NCBI GenBank assembly: GCA_043770095.1
Contig: JAYVIR010000109.1
Location: forward strand, 1-41,150
Direction: 5' to 3'
Origin: JBGSUZ01 sp043770095
Lineage (GTDB): Bacteria > Bacillota > Clostridia > Peptostreptococcales > Acidaminobacteraceae
Length of the DNA stretch: 41,150 bases
Shown here: positions 25,924 to 32,223 of the stretch, in pieces
Numbering within the stretch: position 1 is the first letter of the stretch
How the letters are laid out: the number at the start of each line of letters is the position of its first letter
Translations under genes and position numbers: made by a program
The notes under the pieces: model-generated
Database searches by the model: none
Told to the model about the DNA's origin: nothing
What the model saw: only the letters and a program-made list of their open reading frames with translations

Positions 25924-26281
25924 TCTTTAGCGCCTCAACAATTGCTTTTTTCGTAATTTTCATATGACTCTCTTTCCAAATAACCTGTTGGCCTTTAATC
26001 AGCAAAATTTGTGGTGATTGGTGGGCAATTTTTGTAAAGTCTGCAATGTGCAGAGAAGTCGGTCGGCTCTCGATGACCTTTACAAGAGCGGATATTACTG
26101 GCAACTGTGTTTCATCGGATTCAAGATTATTTTGATTGATAAAAGCGTTAAATTCTTTATAAGCATTTGCGCTGATTGGGCAAGTGGTGCTGTGTTTTAA
26201 AAGTAATACGGGTTGTTTTAATGATTCTTGCCATAATTGATCAAAATTCTCAATGGTTATTATTTCGCGAATAGTGTTCAT
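25910..26281 (-). CDS. ytxJ: YtxJ-family monothiol bacilliredoxin-like protein
   Basis: A 123-aa thioredoxin-fold protein of the YtxJ family. The single-cysteine active site TTCPIS has Cys34 after LLLKHST. In Bacillus this family reduces bacillithiol-mixed disulfides. Here it is the first gene of an overlapping operon with a radical SAM enzyme and a UbiA prenyltransferase. ATG 26281 has AGGAGG 9 nt upstream. Whether this organism makes bacillithiol cannot be judged from the window; a redox role for the operon is inference. Confidence 0.85.
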   Translation of the reverse strand: MNTIREIITIENFDQLWQESLKQPVLLLKHSTTCPISANAYKEFNAFINQNNLESDETQLPVISALVKVIESRPTSLHIADFTKIAHQSPQILLIKGQQVIWKESHMKITKKAIVEALKNETV

Positions 26282-26389
26282 CTGTAATTCCTCCTGTTAA
26301 TAGTTATACATAAGTGGGTATAAATATTATGACGTTTGTCATAAGTGTTTAGTGTAATAAGCCATTTATCAAATGAAAGGAGTCTAAGT
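26282..26389. promoter_or_regulatory. Divergent control region with dyad TTATGAC-N4-GTCATAA
   Basis: Between ytxJ and the triple-repeat protein gene lies a perfect 7-bp dyad, TTATGAC (26327-26333) and GTCATAA (26338-26344). The 4-bp centre is the spacing used by FNR/HcpR-like CRP-family regulators. It sits between the two divergent starts. Minus-strand TATAAC near 26307-26302 could be the ytxJ -10. Confidence 0.5.
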
Positions 26390-27727
26390 ATGAAAAAATT
26401 ACTAAAACAGTATGCCTTAGCAACCGTAATACTCAGTTTGGTTATAGGACAAATTCCAATTGCATTTTCGGCATCTTCAAACAACATTCAAACCACAAAG
26501 ACAGAATTTTTAATATCAGAAGAAATGAAAATCATCGTCAACGGGCTTACCAAAGATCAAATAGAGACTCAGAATGTGATTATTGGCGTCTACAAAGAAG
26601 GTGACAAAGAAGATGCTTCCAGCTATAACGGCCTTCAGAGCTATATCAGTGACTTTGCAGACGGAAAAACTTGGAAAACTGTTGCACCAAACGAACTTGG
26701 TAACTATGAATACCGTCTTTCATTGGACGAAAATTCTGGACGCGCCATCTTAGAAACGGTTCCTTTCAAAGTCATTTCTCTGCCTGCTAAGGAAAAAGAT
26801 GTTGTTCTCAATAAAACACACTTTCTTTCCAAAGAGAAAGCAACGCTAACATTAAAAGGTCTCTCAAAAGGACAAATTGATAATAACGCATGGGCAGGTG
26901 TCTTTTTGCCTACAGATAAGATGGATGGCTCTTCTTACAACGGCAATCAAACCTATATAGCCGATTTACGGGATGGTAAAACTTGGCCTTTTGAAATGCC
27001 ATCTGAGTTTGGAGACTATGAAATTAGAGTTTTTACACAAAATGTAAGTGCTGAAGACCAAGAAAAAGCCCTCTTTTCAAGAATATCATTTACGGTAGGC
27101 TCTAATCTTGCAAAATCAGGCGATTTAAAAATAAACAAAACTGCCTTTTTGATGAGCGAAGACATTATGGTTACCATTAGTGGCATGACAAAGGGGCAAA
27201 TTGATGACGGCGCTTGGACAGGTATGTATTTACCAGAGGATGAATTCCAAACAGAACCCTTTAATGGTTTCCAAACTTATATAAGCGATTTCAGAGACGG
27301 TAAAACGTGGAAATTTAAAGCGCCAACAACACCCGGAGACTATCAAATTAGAGTCTTTACTAAAAATATTGAAGCCGAAAATCGTGAATTTGCTTATTTT
27401 GGAATGCTAAGTTTTTCAATTTTAAATGCCTATGAATCTATTAAAACCAATGTGCCCCTTGACTGGTCAAAATACACCCTTCAAGTCGTTCCAGACGATG
27501 CCCAAAAACTTGCTGTTGGTAACACCCTTCAAGTTTCAGCCCTTGCCGCGCCTAAGACAACTGGCAAAAGCTTACTCGCTAATAACAAAGTAGTCTATAA
27601 GTCTTCCAACGCAAAGATTGCCAGTATAGATAAAAATGGTCTGGTAAAAGCGCTTGCTAAAGGCAGTACTAAAATTACCGTCAGCGCTGGAACTCAAAAT
27701 TTTGTAATCTCACTAACAATAGAATAA
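26390..27727 (+). CDS. Secreted protein: three tandem homologous domains plus Big_2-like domain
   Basis: A 445-aa exported protein with a signal peptide (MKKLLKQYALATVILSLVIG, then AFSAS). Three repeats of about 105 residues follow. Each begins with a K-T-x-F-L-x-S/K-E stretch, continues with GLTKDQIE-, GLSKGQID- or GMTKGQID-type text, carries DGKTW in its second half, and ends in YE/YQ-R followed by beta-rich sequence. The C-terminus (about 365-445) is a bacterial Ig-like fold: YKSSNAKIASIDKNGLVKAL, then GSTKITVSA. The start ATG 26390 has AAAGGAG. Function is unknown; architecture suggests extracellular binding or adhesion. The repeats are diverged at the DNA level, so the triplication is old. 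Confidence 0.88.
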   Translation: MKKLLKQYALATVILSLVIGQIPIAFSASSNNIQTTKTEFLISEEMKIIVNGLTKDQIETQNVIIGVYKEGDKEDASSYNGLQSYISDFADGKTWKTVAPNELGNYEYRLSLDENSGRAILETVPFKVISLPAKEKDVVLNKTHFLSKEKATLTLKGLSKGQIDNNAWAGVFLPTDKMDGSSYNGNQTYIADLRDGKTWPFEMPSEFGDYEIRVFTQNVSAEDQEKALFSRISFTVGSNLAKSGDLKINKTAFLMSEDIMVTISGMTKGQIDDGAWTGMYLPEDEFQTEPFNGFQTYISDFRDGKTWKFKAPTTPGDYQIRVFTKNIEAENREFAYFGMLSFSILNAYESIKTNVPLDWSKYTLQVVPDDAQKLAVGNTLQVSALAAPKTTGKSLLANNKVVYKSSNAKIASIDKNGLVKALAKGSTKITVSAGTQNFVISLTIE

Positions 27728-27731
27728 CATA

Positions 27732-27773
27732 AAAAAAAGAAGCACGCCTGTTAAACAAGGCGTGCTTTTTTAA
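27732..27773 (+). terminator. Bidirectional terminator overlapping the bioY stop codon
   Basis: AAGCACGCCT (27740-27749) pairs with AGGCGTGCTT (27758-27767). T-runs follow on both strands (TTTTTT plus; CTTTTTTTT minus). The bioY stop codon (27753-27751) is in the loop, so one arm is bioY coding sequence. Confidence 0.92.
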
Positions 27774-28302
27774 GTCTTGGTAATATATACATTGAAGTCG
27801 TCGCAATAATCACACTCATTATGATATCTGGAACAATATACGGTAAAAAACCTGATGCAATTGCAGCCATCAATGTATAAGTTGATTTTCCCAAGTACAG
27901 CTTCACAATCATATACAAGTACGGTACACCTATCAAATAGACAACTGCAAGCCCTACTAATACCGACGCCATAATCTTTGGAAATGTCATTGTCTTGATG
28001 CGCTCTGTTAAATAGCCAATCACATAACCACAAGCCATGAAGCCAATCAAATATCCAAATGTCGGTTGGAAGATATACGTAAACCCGCCGCCGTTAGCAA
28101 ATACAGGAATGCCGATTAAACCGATGCTCACATATAAAAGCTGGGAGATGAATGACTTTCTTGATCCTAACAATACCCCAGAATAGGCACAGAAAAAAAA
28201 TTGAAAAGTGAACGGGACAATGCCAATTTGAATTTTAATAAAGGCACCAATGGCTGTAAGTGCTGCGAAGAGGGAAATTAGAATCATGTCTCTGGTTTTC
28301 AA
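27751..28302 (-). CDS. bioY: Biotin transporter substrate-binding subunit BioY
   Basis: The S-component of an ECF biotin transporter, an integral membrane protein that captures biotin. It is 183 aa with about six hydrophobic segments. Family signatures include MILISLFAALTAIGAFIKI near the start, the segment GVLLGSRKSFISQLLYVSIGLIG, GGGFTYIFQPTFGYLIGF and the C-terminal FLPYIVPDIIMS. Translation appears to start at TTG 28302, because GGAGG is 9 nt upstream and no ATG is suitably placed. A BirA-like operator overlaps its promoter. No ECF energising genes are adjacent; such subunits usually share a module encoded elsewhere. Confidence 0.95.
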   Translation of the reverse strand: MKTRDMILISLFAALTAIGAFIKIQIGIVPFTFQFFFCAYSGVLLGSRKSFISQLLYVSIGLIGIPVFANGGGFTYIFQPTFGYLIGFMACGYVIGYLTERIKTMTFPKIMASVLVGLAVVYLIGVPYLYMIVKLYLGKSTYTLMAAIASGFLPYIVPDIIMSVIIATTSMYILPRLKKARLV

Positions 28303-28341
28303 AATGTGTAACCTCCAAATTTAAAGTTTTAATATGACTTT

Positions 28342-28394
28342 ATTTTAAGGGCATAAGGTTTAATTGTCAACCACAAAATTAACAAGGTTAACAA
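28342..28394 (-). promoter_or_regulatory. bioY promoter with BirA-type operator
   Basis: Promoter on the minus strand: TTGACA (28370-28365), 17-nt spacer, TAAAAT (28347-28342). The operator has 9-bp arms TTGTTAACC (28394-28386) and GGTTGACAA (28372-28364) separated by 13 bp. This is a BirA-type palindrome with spacing slightly shorter than usual, and its second arm overlaps the -35 box. BirA-biotinyl-AMP binding should block transcription when biotin is sufficient. Confidence 0.85.
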
Positions 28395-28488
28395 TGATGT
28401 TCATTTATATGATTATTTTTCTCAATTTTGGGTATATCTTTAATAGAATTAGCCATGATTCCTATTGTTGATAAAAGAGGTGACTATT

Positions 28489-28833
28489 ATGAACCCTAAC
28501 GTTCATAGCGTATCAGAGCATTCCTCTGTAAGAACAATCAAGCAAAATAGAATCACGCCCACTAAAATGAGTAACACTATGGCAAATAATAAAGTAATGG
28601 TCAGCAGTGATGCTATACACATTACAAATAACTCCAATTCGGTTGATTTGAGTATTTCTAAATTAGGTTTTCAGAAGGCTCAATCTATTAATCATATAAG
28701 TGCGCATACTCCTGAAGAAGCCAAATCTTTATTAAACACAATAAAAGAAAACATCAAGGCTAATCCTGAAATTGTATCTGAAGTACACTCAAATTTACGG
28801 ATGATTAGAATCAATCAATTGATTTATGACTAA
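28489..28833 (+). CDS. Small protein of unknown function (114 aa)
   Basis: I do not recognise this protein. It has a polar, probably disordered first half (Ser/Asn/Thr-rich), the stretch KVMVSSDAIHI near residue 45, and a helical second half TPEEAKSLLNTIKENIKANPEIVSEVHSNL. There is no signal peptide or membrane segment. The layout, a disordered start then an SSDA-type motif then a helix, faintly resembles FlgM-like anti-sigma or flagellar helper proteins, but this is weak. The start ATG 28489 has AGAGGTGA. The gene stands alone and is followed by two consecutive hairpins. Confidence 0.7.
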   Translation: MNPNVHSVSEHSSVRTIKQNRITPTKMSNTMANNKVMVSSDAIHITNNSNSVDLSISKLGFQKAQSINHISAHTPEEAKSLLNTIKENIKANPEIVSEVHSNLRMIRINQLIYD

Positions 28834-28909
28834 GTATATAAATTGAAGCAAAGAATCGATTATATACTTAAAAGACCTTGAATGATTACATTCGAGGTCT
28901 TTCTTTTTG
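28831..28909 (+). terminator. Double hairpin ending the small orphan gene
   Basis: The first hairpin starts on the stop codon: TAAGTATATAA (28831-28841) with TTATATACTTA (28860-28870). The second follows directly: AAAGACCTTGAATG (28871-28884), loop ATTA, CATTCGAGGTCTTT (28889-28902), then CTTTTTG. The second is the intrinsic terminator. Confidence 0.88.
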
Positions 28910-28932
28910 TTTATAAGATTTTGATAATTCAC

Positions 28933-30084
28933 TTATTTTTTCAACACTTCTGATAAAATATCCATACCCAATTTTGAGCTATTCGGAATATTGCCTACAC
29001 GCCATACCGAAAAGTTGTATACACCATATTTTTTAGCCAAATTCATTTTAGCGCGTATACTTTTTTCATTTTCGAATATGACCGTATTATAGGTGCCTTC
29101 AACCTCATCCTTAAAATAAAGGTAAGGTATTTGTTCTCTTTCTAAGTAGCCTAATTCAAACACTTTTTTATTTTTAATCATTGACTCCCAAGTATCGAGT
29201 ACCTTGTAATATTCGGGACGGTAAGGATAGGCAAAAGTTTTTTGCTGATCCAAATTTAAAAGTGCGCCATCTTTTACTTTCCATTGTGCGGTTGCCATGT
29301 TGAGTTGCAACGAGAGTTTTGATAAATCATTTGTGTTTTTAATTTGCGAGACAATTACACTTAAATCTCTTTCCACTTTATCAATTGGCGCTAATGGCGT
29401 AATCACTTTTCCATTTGCTCGTGGGATCATCAATTTTTTAGCTTCGTAATCATGAAGCATGAGAATGCAATTGTCAACACTTACAAGTAAACGATTAAAA
29501 TCATTTGTAACACTTGGCTGAACAGCAACCCACAATTTTAAATTTTGAGCATCACAAAAAGGTTTTAAAGCCTCTAAAAATGCTAAGTAATTTTCTTGGT
29601 ACTGTTTCGGAAGCGCTTCTAGGTCAATGACCACGCCATCAAAAGTTGCTTTGGAGCTTATTTTATCTTCAAACTGTGCCATAAACCAAGTTTCTGGTTT
29701 TACATCGCCTTGAAAGAACTGGTCATAACCATCTACCATATATACGCTAAAATACGTTTCCAAATTTTGTTTTTTTGCTGTTTTGAGCGCTTTTTCAAAA
29801 TCAAGAGGCATTTTATTTTTAAGCATAAGGCTATTATCATTGGCATTAATCCCGATTTCACCCCAGTGAAACGCCATGGTATTTACTTTTGAAAGTTTTT
29901 TTGTTTCAGCAAGTTTTGTCAAAGCGTCATAAGATTTAACCCCGTAATAGAGGTTGATACTCGGTTCTTTTATCTTTGTTGATGTATGCACATTCATATT
30001 GGCAAAAGCAATGATGCTTGAAACACTTACCATTATTGTTGCCATTATGACTAGTGTTTTTATAAACATTGATTTCTTTTTCAT
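28933..30084 (-). CDS. Secreted GH18-like protein
   Basis: A 383-aa exported protein with an N-terminal signal/anchor (MKKKSMFIKTLVIMATIMVS, then AFAN). The body resembles the glycoside hydrolase 18 / YaaH-like barrel. It has a first beta strand INLYYGV, a central motif FDGVVIDLEAL matching the DGxxxDxE catalytic pattern (Asp and Glu both present), and LWVAVQPS. The C-terminal YNFSVWRVG resembles the final barrel Trp strand. Such proteins cut or bind peptidoglycan or chitin-like glycans. A -10 box TATAAT is at 30126-30121. It is transcribed alone. Enzymatic activity is plausible because the acidic residues are kept; the substrate is unknown. Confidence 0.8.
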   Translation of the reverse strand: MKKKSMFIKTLVIMATIMVSVSSIIAFANMNVHTSTKIKEPSINLYYGVKSYDALTKLAETKKLSKVNTMAFHWGEIGINANDNSLMLKNKMPLDFEKALKTAKKQNLETYFSVYMVDGYDQFFQGDVKPETWFMAQFEDKISSKATFDGVVIDLEALPKQYQENYLAFLEALKPFCDAQNLKLWVAVQPSVTNDFNRLLVSVDNCILMLHDYEAKKLMIPRANGKVITPLAPIDKVERDLSVIVSQIKNTNDLSKLSLQLNMATAQWKVKDGALLNLDQQKTFAYPYRPEYYKVLDTWESMIKNKKVFELGYLEREQIPYLYFKDEVEGTYNTVIFENEKSIRAKMNLAKKYGVYNFSVWRVGNIPNSSKLGMDILSEVLKK

Positions 30085-30181
30085 ACCGTCTACCTCACTC
30101 CATTGTCAGTCTTTAAGTTTATTATAGCCTTCAAATGTGTCTTGGAAGTGACAGACTCATTAAATAAGTATTATAAGCACC

Positions 30182-30246
30182 ATAAAAAAACCACAAGATA
30201 TCAGTTCTCTTATTCGAGATTCCTAATATCTTGTGGCTTAATGTGT
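30182..30246 (-). terminator. Terminator of the coiled-coil protein gene
   Basis: On the minus strand CCACAAGATAT (30246-30236) pairs with ATATCTTGTGG (30201-30191), followed by TTTTTTT. The interior contains a small TCTC/GAGA hairpin. It separates the gene from the GH18-like gene. Confidence 0.88.
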
Positions 30247-30273
30247 TTATTAAAAATTGCCTTAGTATAACGG

Positions 30274-30720
30274 TTAAAGTGAATCAACATGTTTTAGCGA
30301 TTCTTTTTTTATTTGATTAATATCTGACCAGTTTTTTGCAGTCACTTCTTCGATCAGAAGAATGTCTTTTTTGATAGAAACCACATCACCTTTAATTTCG
30401 GCAATGTCATGCATCATGCAATTGTGCTCAGCTTTATTCACTTCTGCTGAATGTTCTAAGGCACGAAGGATAAGCGTATGTTCATCTAACGTACTTCTCA
30501 TGCCTTTCATTTCTGTCTTCATTCCATTAATTTCTGTCTTTATACCATTAATCTCTGTCTTTATACCATTAATTTCTGTCTTTATACCGTTAATTTCTGT
30601 CTTTATCCCAGCAATTTCAATAAATATAGGCTTCAATTTCTCATCTAATTTCTCATCTAATTTCTTATCTAATTTCTCGTCCAACATTTTACCAATAGCT
30701 TCTAACAAATCTTTGTGCAT
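30274..30720 (-). CDS. Coiled-coil protein with in-frame tandem repeats
   Basis: A 148-aa cytoplasmic protein, almost all predicted coiled coil. The order is a short N-terminal helix MHKDLLEAIGKML, a KLDE tetrapeptide array (about residues 14-30), then heptads GIKTEIN repeated four to five times (about 39-73). A second coil follows with DIAEIKGDVVSIKKDILLIEE near 109-129. ATG 30720 has GGGGAGG upstream, and a promoter-like TTGCCT-N17-TAAAAT lies before it near 30800-30750. Similar short heptad proteins are frequent hypothetical genes in Clostridia; function unknown. The heptads are encoded by nearly identical 21-bp units. Confidence 0.82.
   Translation of the reverse strand: MHKDLLEAIGKMLDEKLDKKLDEKLDEKLKPIFIEIAGIKTEINGIKTEINGIKTEINGIKTEINGMKTEMKGMRSTLDEHTLILRALEHSAEVNKAEHNCMMHDIAEIKGDVVSIKKDILLIEEVTAKNWSDINQIKKESLKHVDSL
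30499..30603. repeat. 21-bp in-frame tandem repeat (about five units)
   Basis: Units at 30520-30540, 30541-30561, 30562-30582 and 30583-30603 differ by one to three bases each; a more diverged unit is at 30499-30519 and a partial one follows. Each encodes the heptad GIKTEIN. A separate 12-bp array encoding KLDE lies at about 30635-30683. These are slippage-prone coding repeats. Confidence 0.92.
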
Positions 30721-30827
30721 AATTGCCTCCCCAAAAAACGTTTTTCTTAAACTTATTTTACACTTCATTTAATCAAAAGGCAATGATTTTTTTGGAATTT
30801 ATTGGAATTTGATGTTAACCAACTTTA

Positions 30828-31463
30828 TTACCGAATGAAACTCATGTAATGCTTAGTTTCACGTCTAGGAGCTGGAATAGCAGCTTTTCCATGCTCCATT
30901 ATTTGCATGAGCCAGGCCATGTTTTTACCAAGAACTTGCATGATTTGAACGCCTTCTTCGTCTTGCAAAACCTCTCCAGGCTTTGTTCCATGAATGACAT
31001 TCCAATAATTCGAAGTAGGAATGACCATCTCTGAATAATTTAAAAAATTATTTAATTGATTAAAAGTTGGAAGACCACCTGAACGTCTTACCGCTACGAC
31101 GCTTGCACCAATTTTATGTCTTAACATGCCATTGTTCATACTGGTCACATAAAAAGCACGGTCTAAAAATGATTTCATTGTGCCACTCATAGCCGCATAG
31201 TGTACGGGTGAACCAAGTAAAATACCATCTGCAGATTTCATCGCCTGAATCCACTCGTTTACATGGTCACCAGGTAAGACGCAGGCTTCATTTTTATTTT
31301 TGACGCATTGGCCGCATGCCATACACCCTCTGATTTCTTGATTGCCAACGTGAATGATCTGTGTTTCAATGCCTTCTTTTTCAAGCTCATCGGTCACCAA
31401 TTTCAGTGCATGATATGTATTTCCGTTTGCCTTTGGACTGCCGTTAAATGCAACAACTTTCAT
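30828..31463 (-). CDS. Iron-sulfur flavoprotein / NADPH-dependent FMN reductase family
   Basis: A 211-aa flavodoxin-fold protein. The FMN phosphate loop is NGSPKANGNT (7-16), a 4Fe-4S motif CMACGQC ... C (Cys47, 50, 53, 61) follows, and then GSPVHYAAMSGTMKSFLDR. These are features of anaerobe iron-sulfur flavoproteins that handle oxygen, peroxide or quinone-like electron acceptors. I start at ATG 31463 behind AAAGGAG; upstream in-frame codons precede the site. It is divergent from an HxlR regulator with a shared control region, suggesting regulation by that protein. Confidence 0.92.
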   Translation of the reverse strand: MKVVAFNGSPKANGNTYHALKLVTDELEKEGIETQIIHVGNQEIRGCMACGQCVKNKNEACVLPGDHVNEWIQAMKSADGILLGSPVHYAAMSGTMKSFLDRAFYVTSMNNGMLRHKIGASVVAVRRSGGLPTFNQLNNFLNYSEMVIPTSNYWNVIHGTKPGEVLQDEEGVQIMQVLGKNMAWLMQIMEHGKAAIPAPRRETKHYMSFIR

Positions 31464-31790
31464 ATGTTTAATCTCCTTTTGGTGTAAAATATAGAATCCA
31501 AGTAAAAAATGCTTATTAATCAATTCAATTACCACTATAAAGCAGATATTATACTTATACTAGTACCCACTTTTAAGTAAGTAACTTGAGAAAATCATTT
31601 GTGCCGATTATAAAACTACTATACAATTACCTTAAAAATGCAATGAAATGAAATTTTATTGTCTGCACAAAGTAATTGCAATATTTTTCACTTTGACGCC
31701 AGTGATAAATATCGCAATTAGAACACTTTGAGCAACACTTACATTACAGGAATAAGCTGAATCTTTAATTCAGCTTATTATGGGTGAATT
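31464..31790. promoter_or_regulatory. Flavoprotein/HxlR divergent region with operator and compound palindromes
   Basis: The gap is 327 bases. Flavoprotein promoter on the minus strand: TTAAAA (31576-31571), 17-nt spacer, TATAAT (31553-31548). It overlaps the repeat-rich stretch GTTACTTACTTAAAAGTGGG (31585-31566) and the adjoining TACTAG, which resembles HxlR-type operators. Further right is a large imperfect palindrome: TGCACAAAGTAATTGC... (31664-31686) against the complementary segment 31707-31734, with a central TCACT/AGTGA. Hairpin element copy C follows immediately. The hxlR transcript start was not identified. Confidence 0.6.
31751..31779 (+). repeat. Hairpin element copy C (leader of the HxlR gene)
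   Basis: Perfect 12-bp inverted repeat AATAAGCTGAAT (31751-31762), loop CTTTA, ATTCAGCTTATT (31768-31779). The stem ends just before the ribosome binding site GGGTGA of the HxlR gene. The 56 bases 31723-31778 match 32136-32191 (copy D) at 47 positions. Confidence 0.9.
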
Positions 31791-32117
31791 ATGCTTAAAT
31801 ATAAGGGTAAAAATTATGTATGTCACATGGACTTAGGGATGGATTTAATTCGCGGCAAATGGAAAGCCGTTATTTTGTGCCATCTTAACGATGGCCCTAA
31901 GCGATTTTTGGAACTCCAAAAAATCACAATAGGCGTTAGTCAAAAAGTACTTAATGAAAAACTTCAAGAATTAGAACGAGATGGTCTCATCCATAAAACG
32001 ACTTTTGACGAAATGCCGCCTCGGGTAATATTTGAACTGACTGATTTAGGCAAACAGCTCTTCCCAGCACTCAGTATGATTCAAAATTGGGTCAAAGATA
32101 ATTTTGATCCCGTATAG
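31791..32117 (+). CDS. HxlR/MarR-type winged-helix transcription regulator
   Basis: A 108-aa HxlR-family regulator. The N-terminal Cys/Met-containing stretch (NYVCHMDLGMDLIRGKWKAVIL) is followed by the HTH region FLELQKITIGVSQKVLNEKLQELERDGLI and the wing with PPRVIFELTDLGKQL. Cys11 near the start is the position used for redox sensing in some family members (HypR/YodB), and another Cys is at 30. It is divergent from an Fe-S flavoprotein gene, the usual target arrangement. Translation starts at ATG 31791, whose GGGTGA is directly against hairpin copy C. The EAL gene follows after 106 bases. Confidence 0.92.
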   Translation: MLKYKGKNYVCHMDLGMDLIRGKWKAVILCHLNDGPKRFLELQKITIGVSQKVLNEKLQELERDGLIHKTTFDEMPPRVIFELTDLGKQLFPALSMIQNWVKDNFDPV

Positions 32118-32119
32118 AT

Positions 32120-32191
32120 AAGTTGTACTAAGTAAACACTTTGCACAACTCTTAGATTAAGGTAATAAGTTGAATCTTTAATTCAACTTAT
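32120..32191 (+). repeat. Hairpin element copy D with upstream stem (leader of the EAL gene)
   Basis: ATAAGTTGAAT (32165-32175), loop CTTTA, ATTCAACTTAT (32181-32191) is a perfect 11-bp hairpin. Upstream, GTTGTACTAAGT (32122-32133) pairs with ACTTTGCACAAC (32138-32149) at 10 of 12 positions around AAAC. The AGGAGGGG of the EAL gene is about 18 bases after the second stem. Confidence 0.88.
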
Positions 32192-32223
32192 ATAGATATT
32201 AAGCATATTAGGAGGGGACATAT

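Noticed and set aside
30499..30690. Short regular repeats that might suggest a CRISPR array
   Set aside because: Units are directly adjacent with no spacers and encode an in-frame heptad and KLDE repeats.
31536..31790. Insertion sequence or MITE in the HxlR upstream region
   Set aside because: No transposase, clear terminal repeats or target-site duplication were found; the palindromes are reported as a repeat/leader element instead.
32120..32223. c-di-GMP riboswitch in front of the EAL gene
   Set aside because: The conserved core of c-di-GMP-I (including the GNRA loop/receptor parts) is absent and the class II pattern is not recognisable; only the repeat hairpins are seen.
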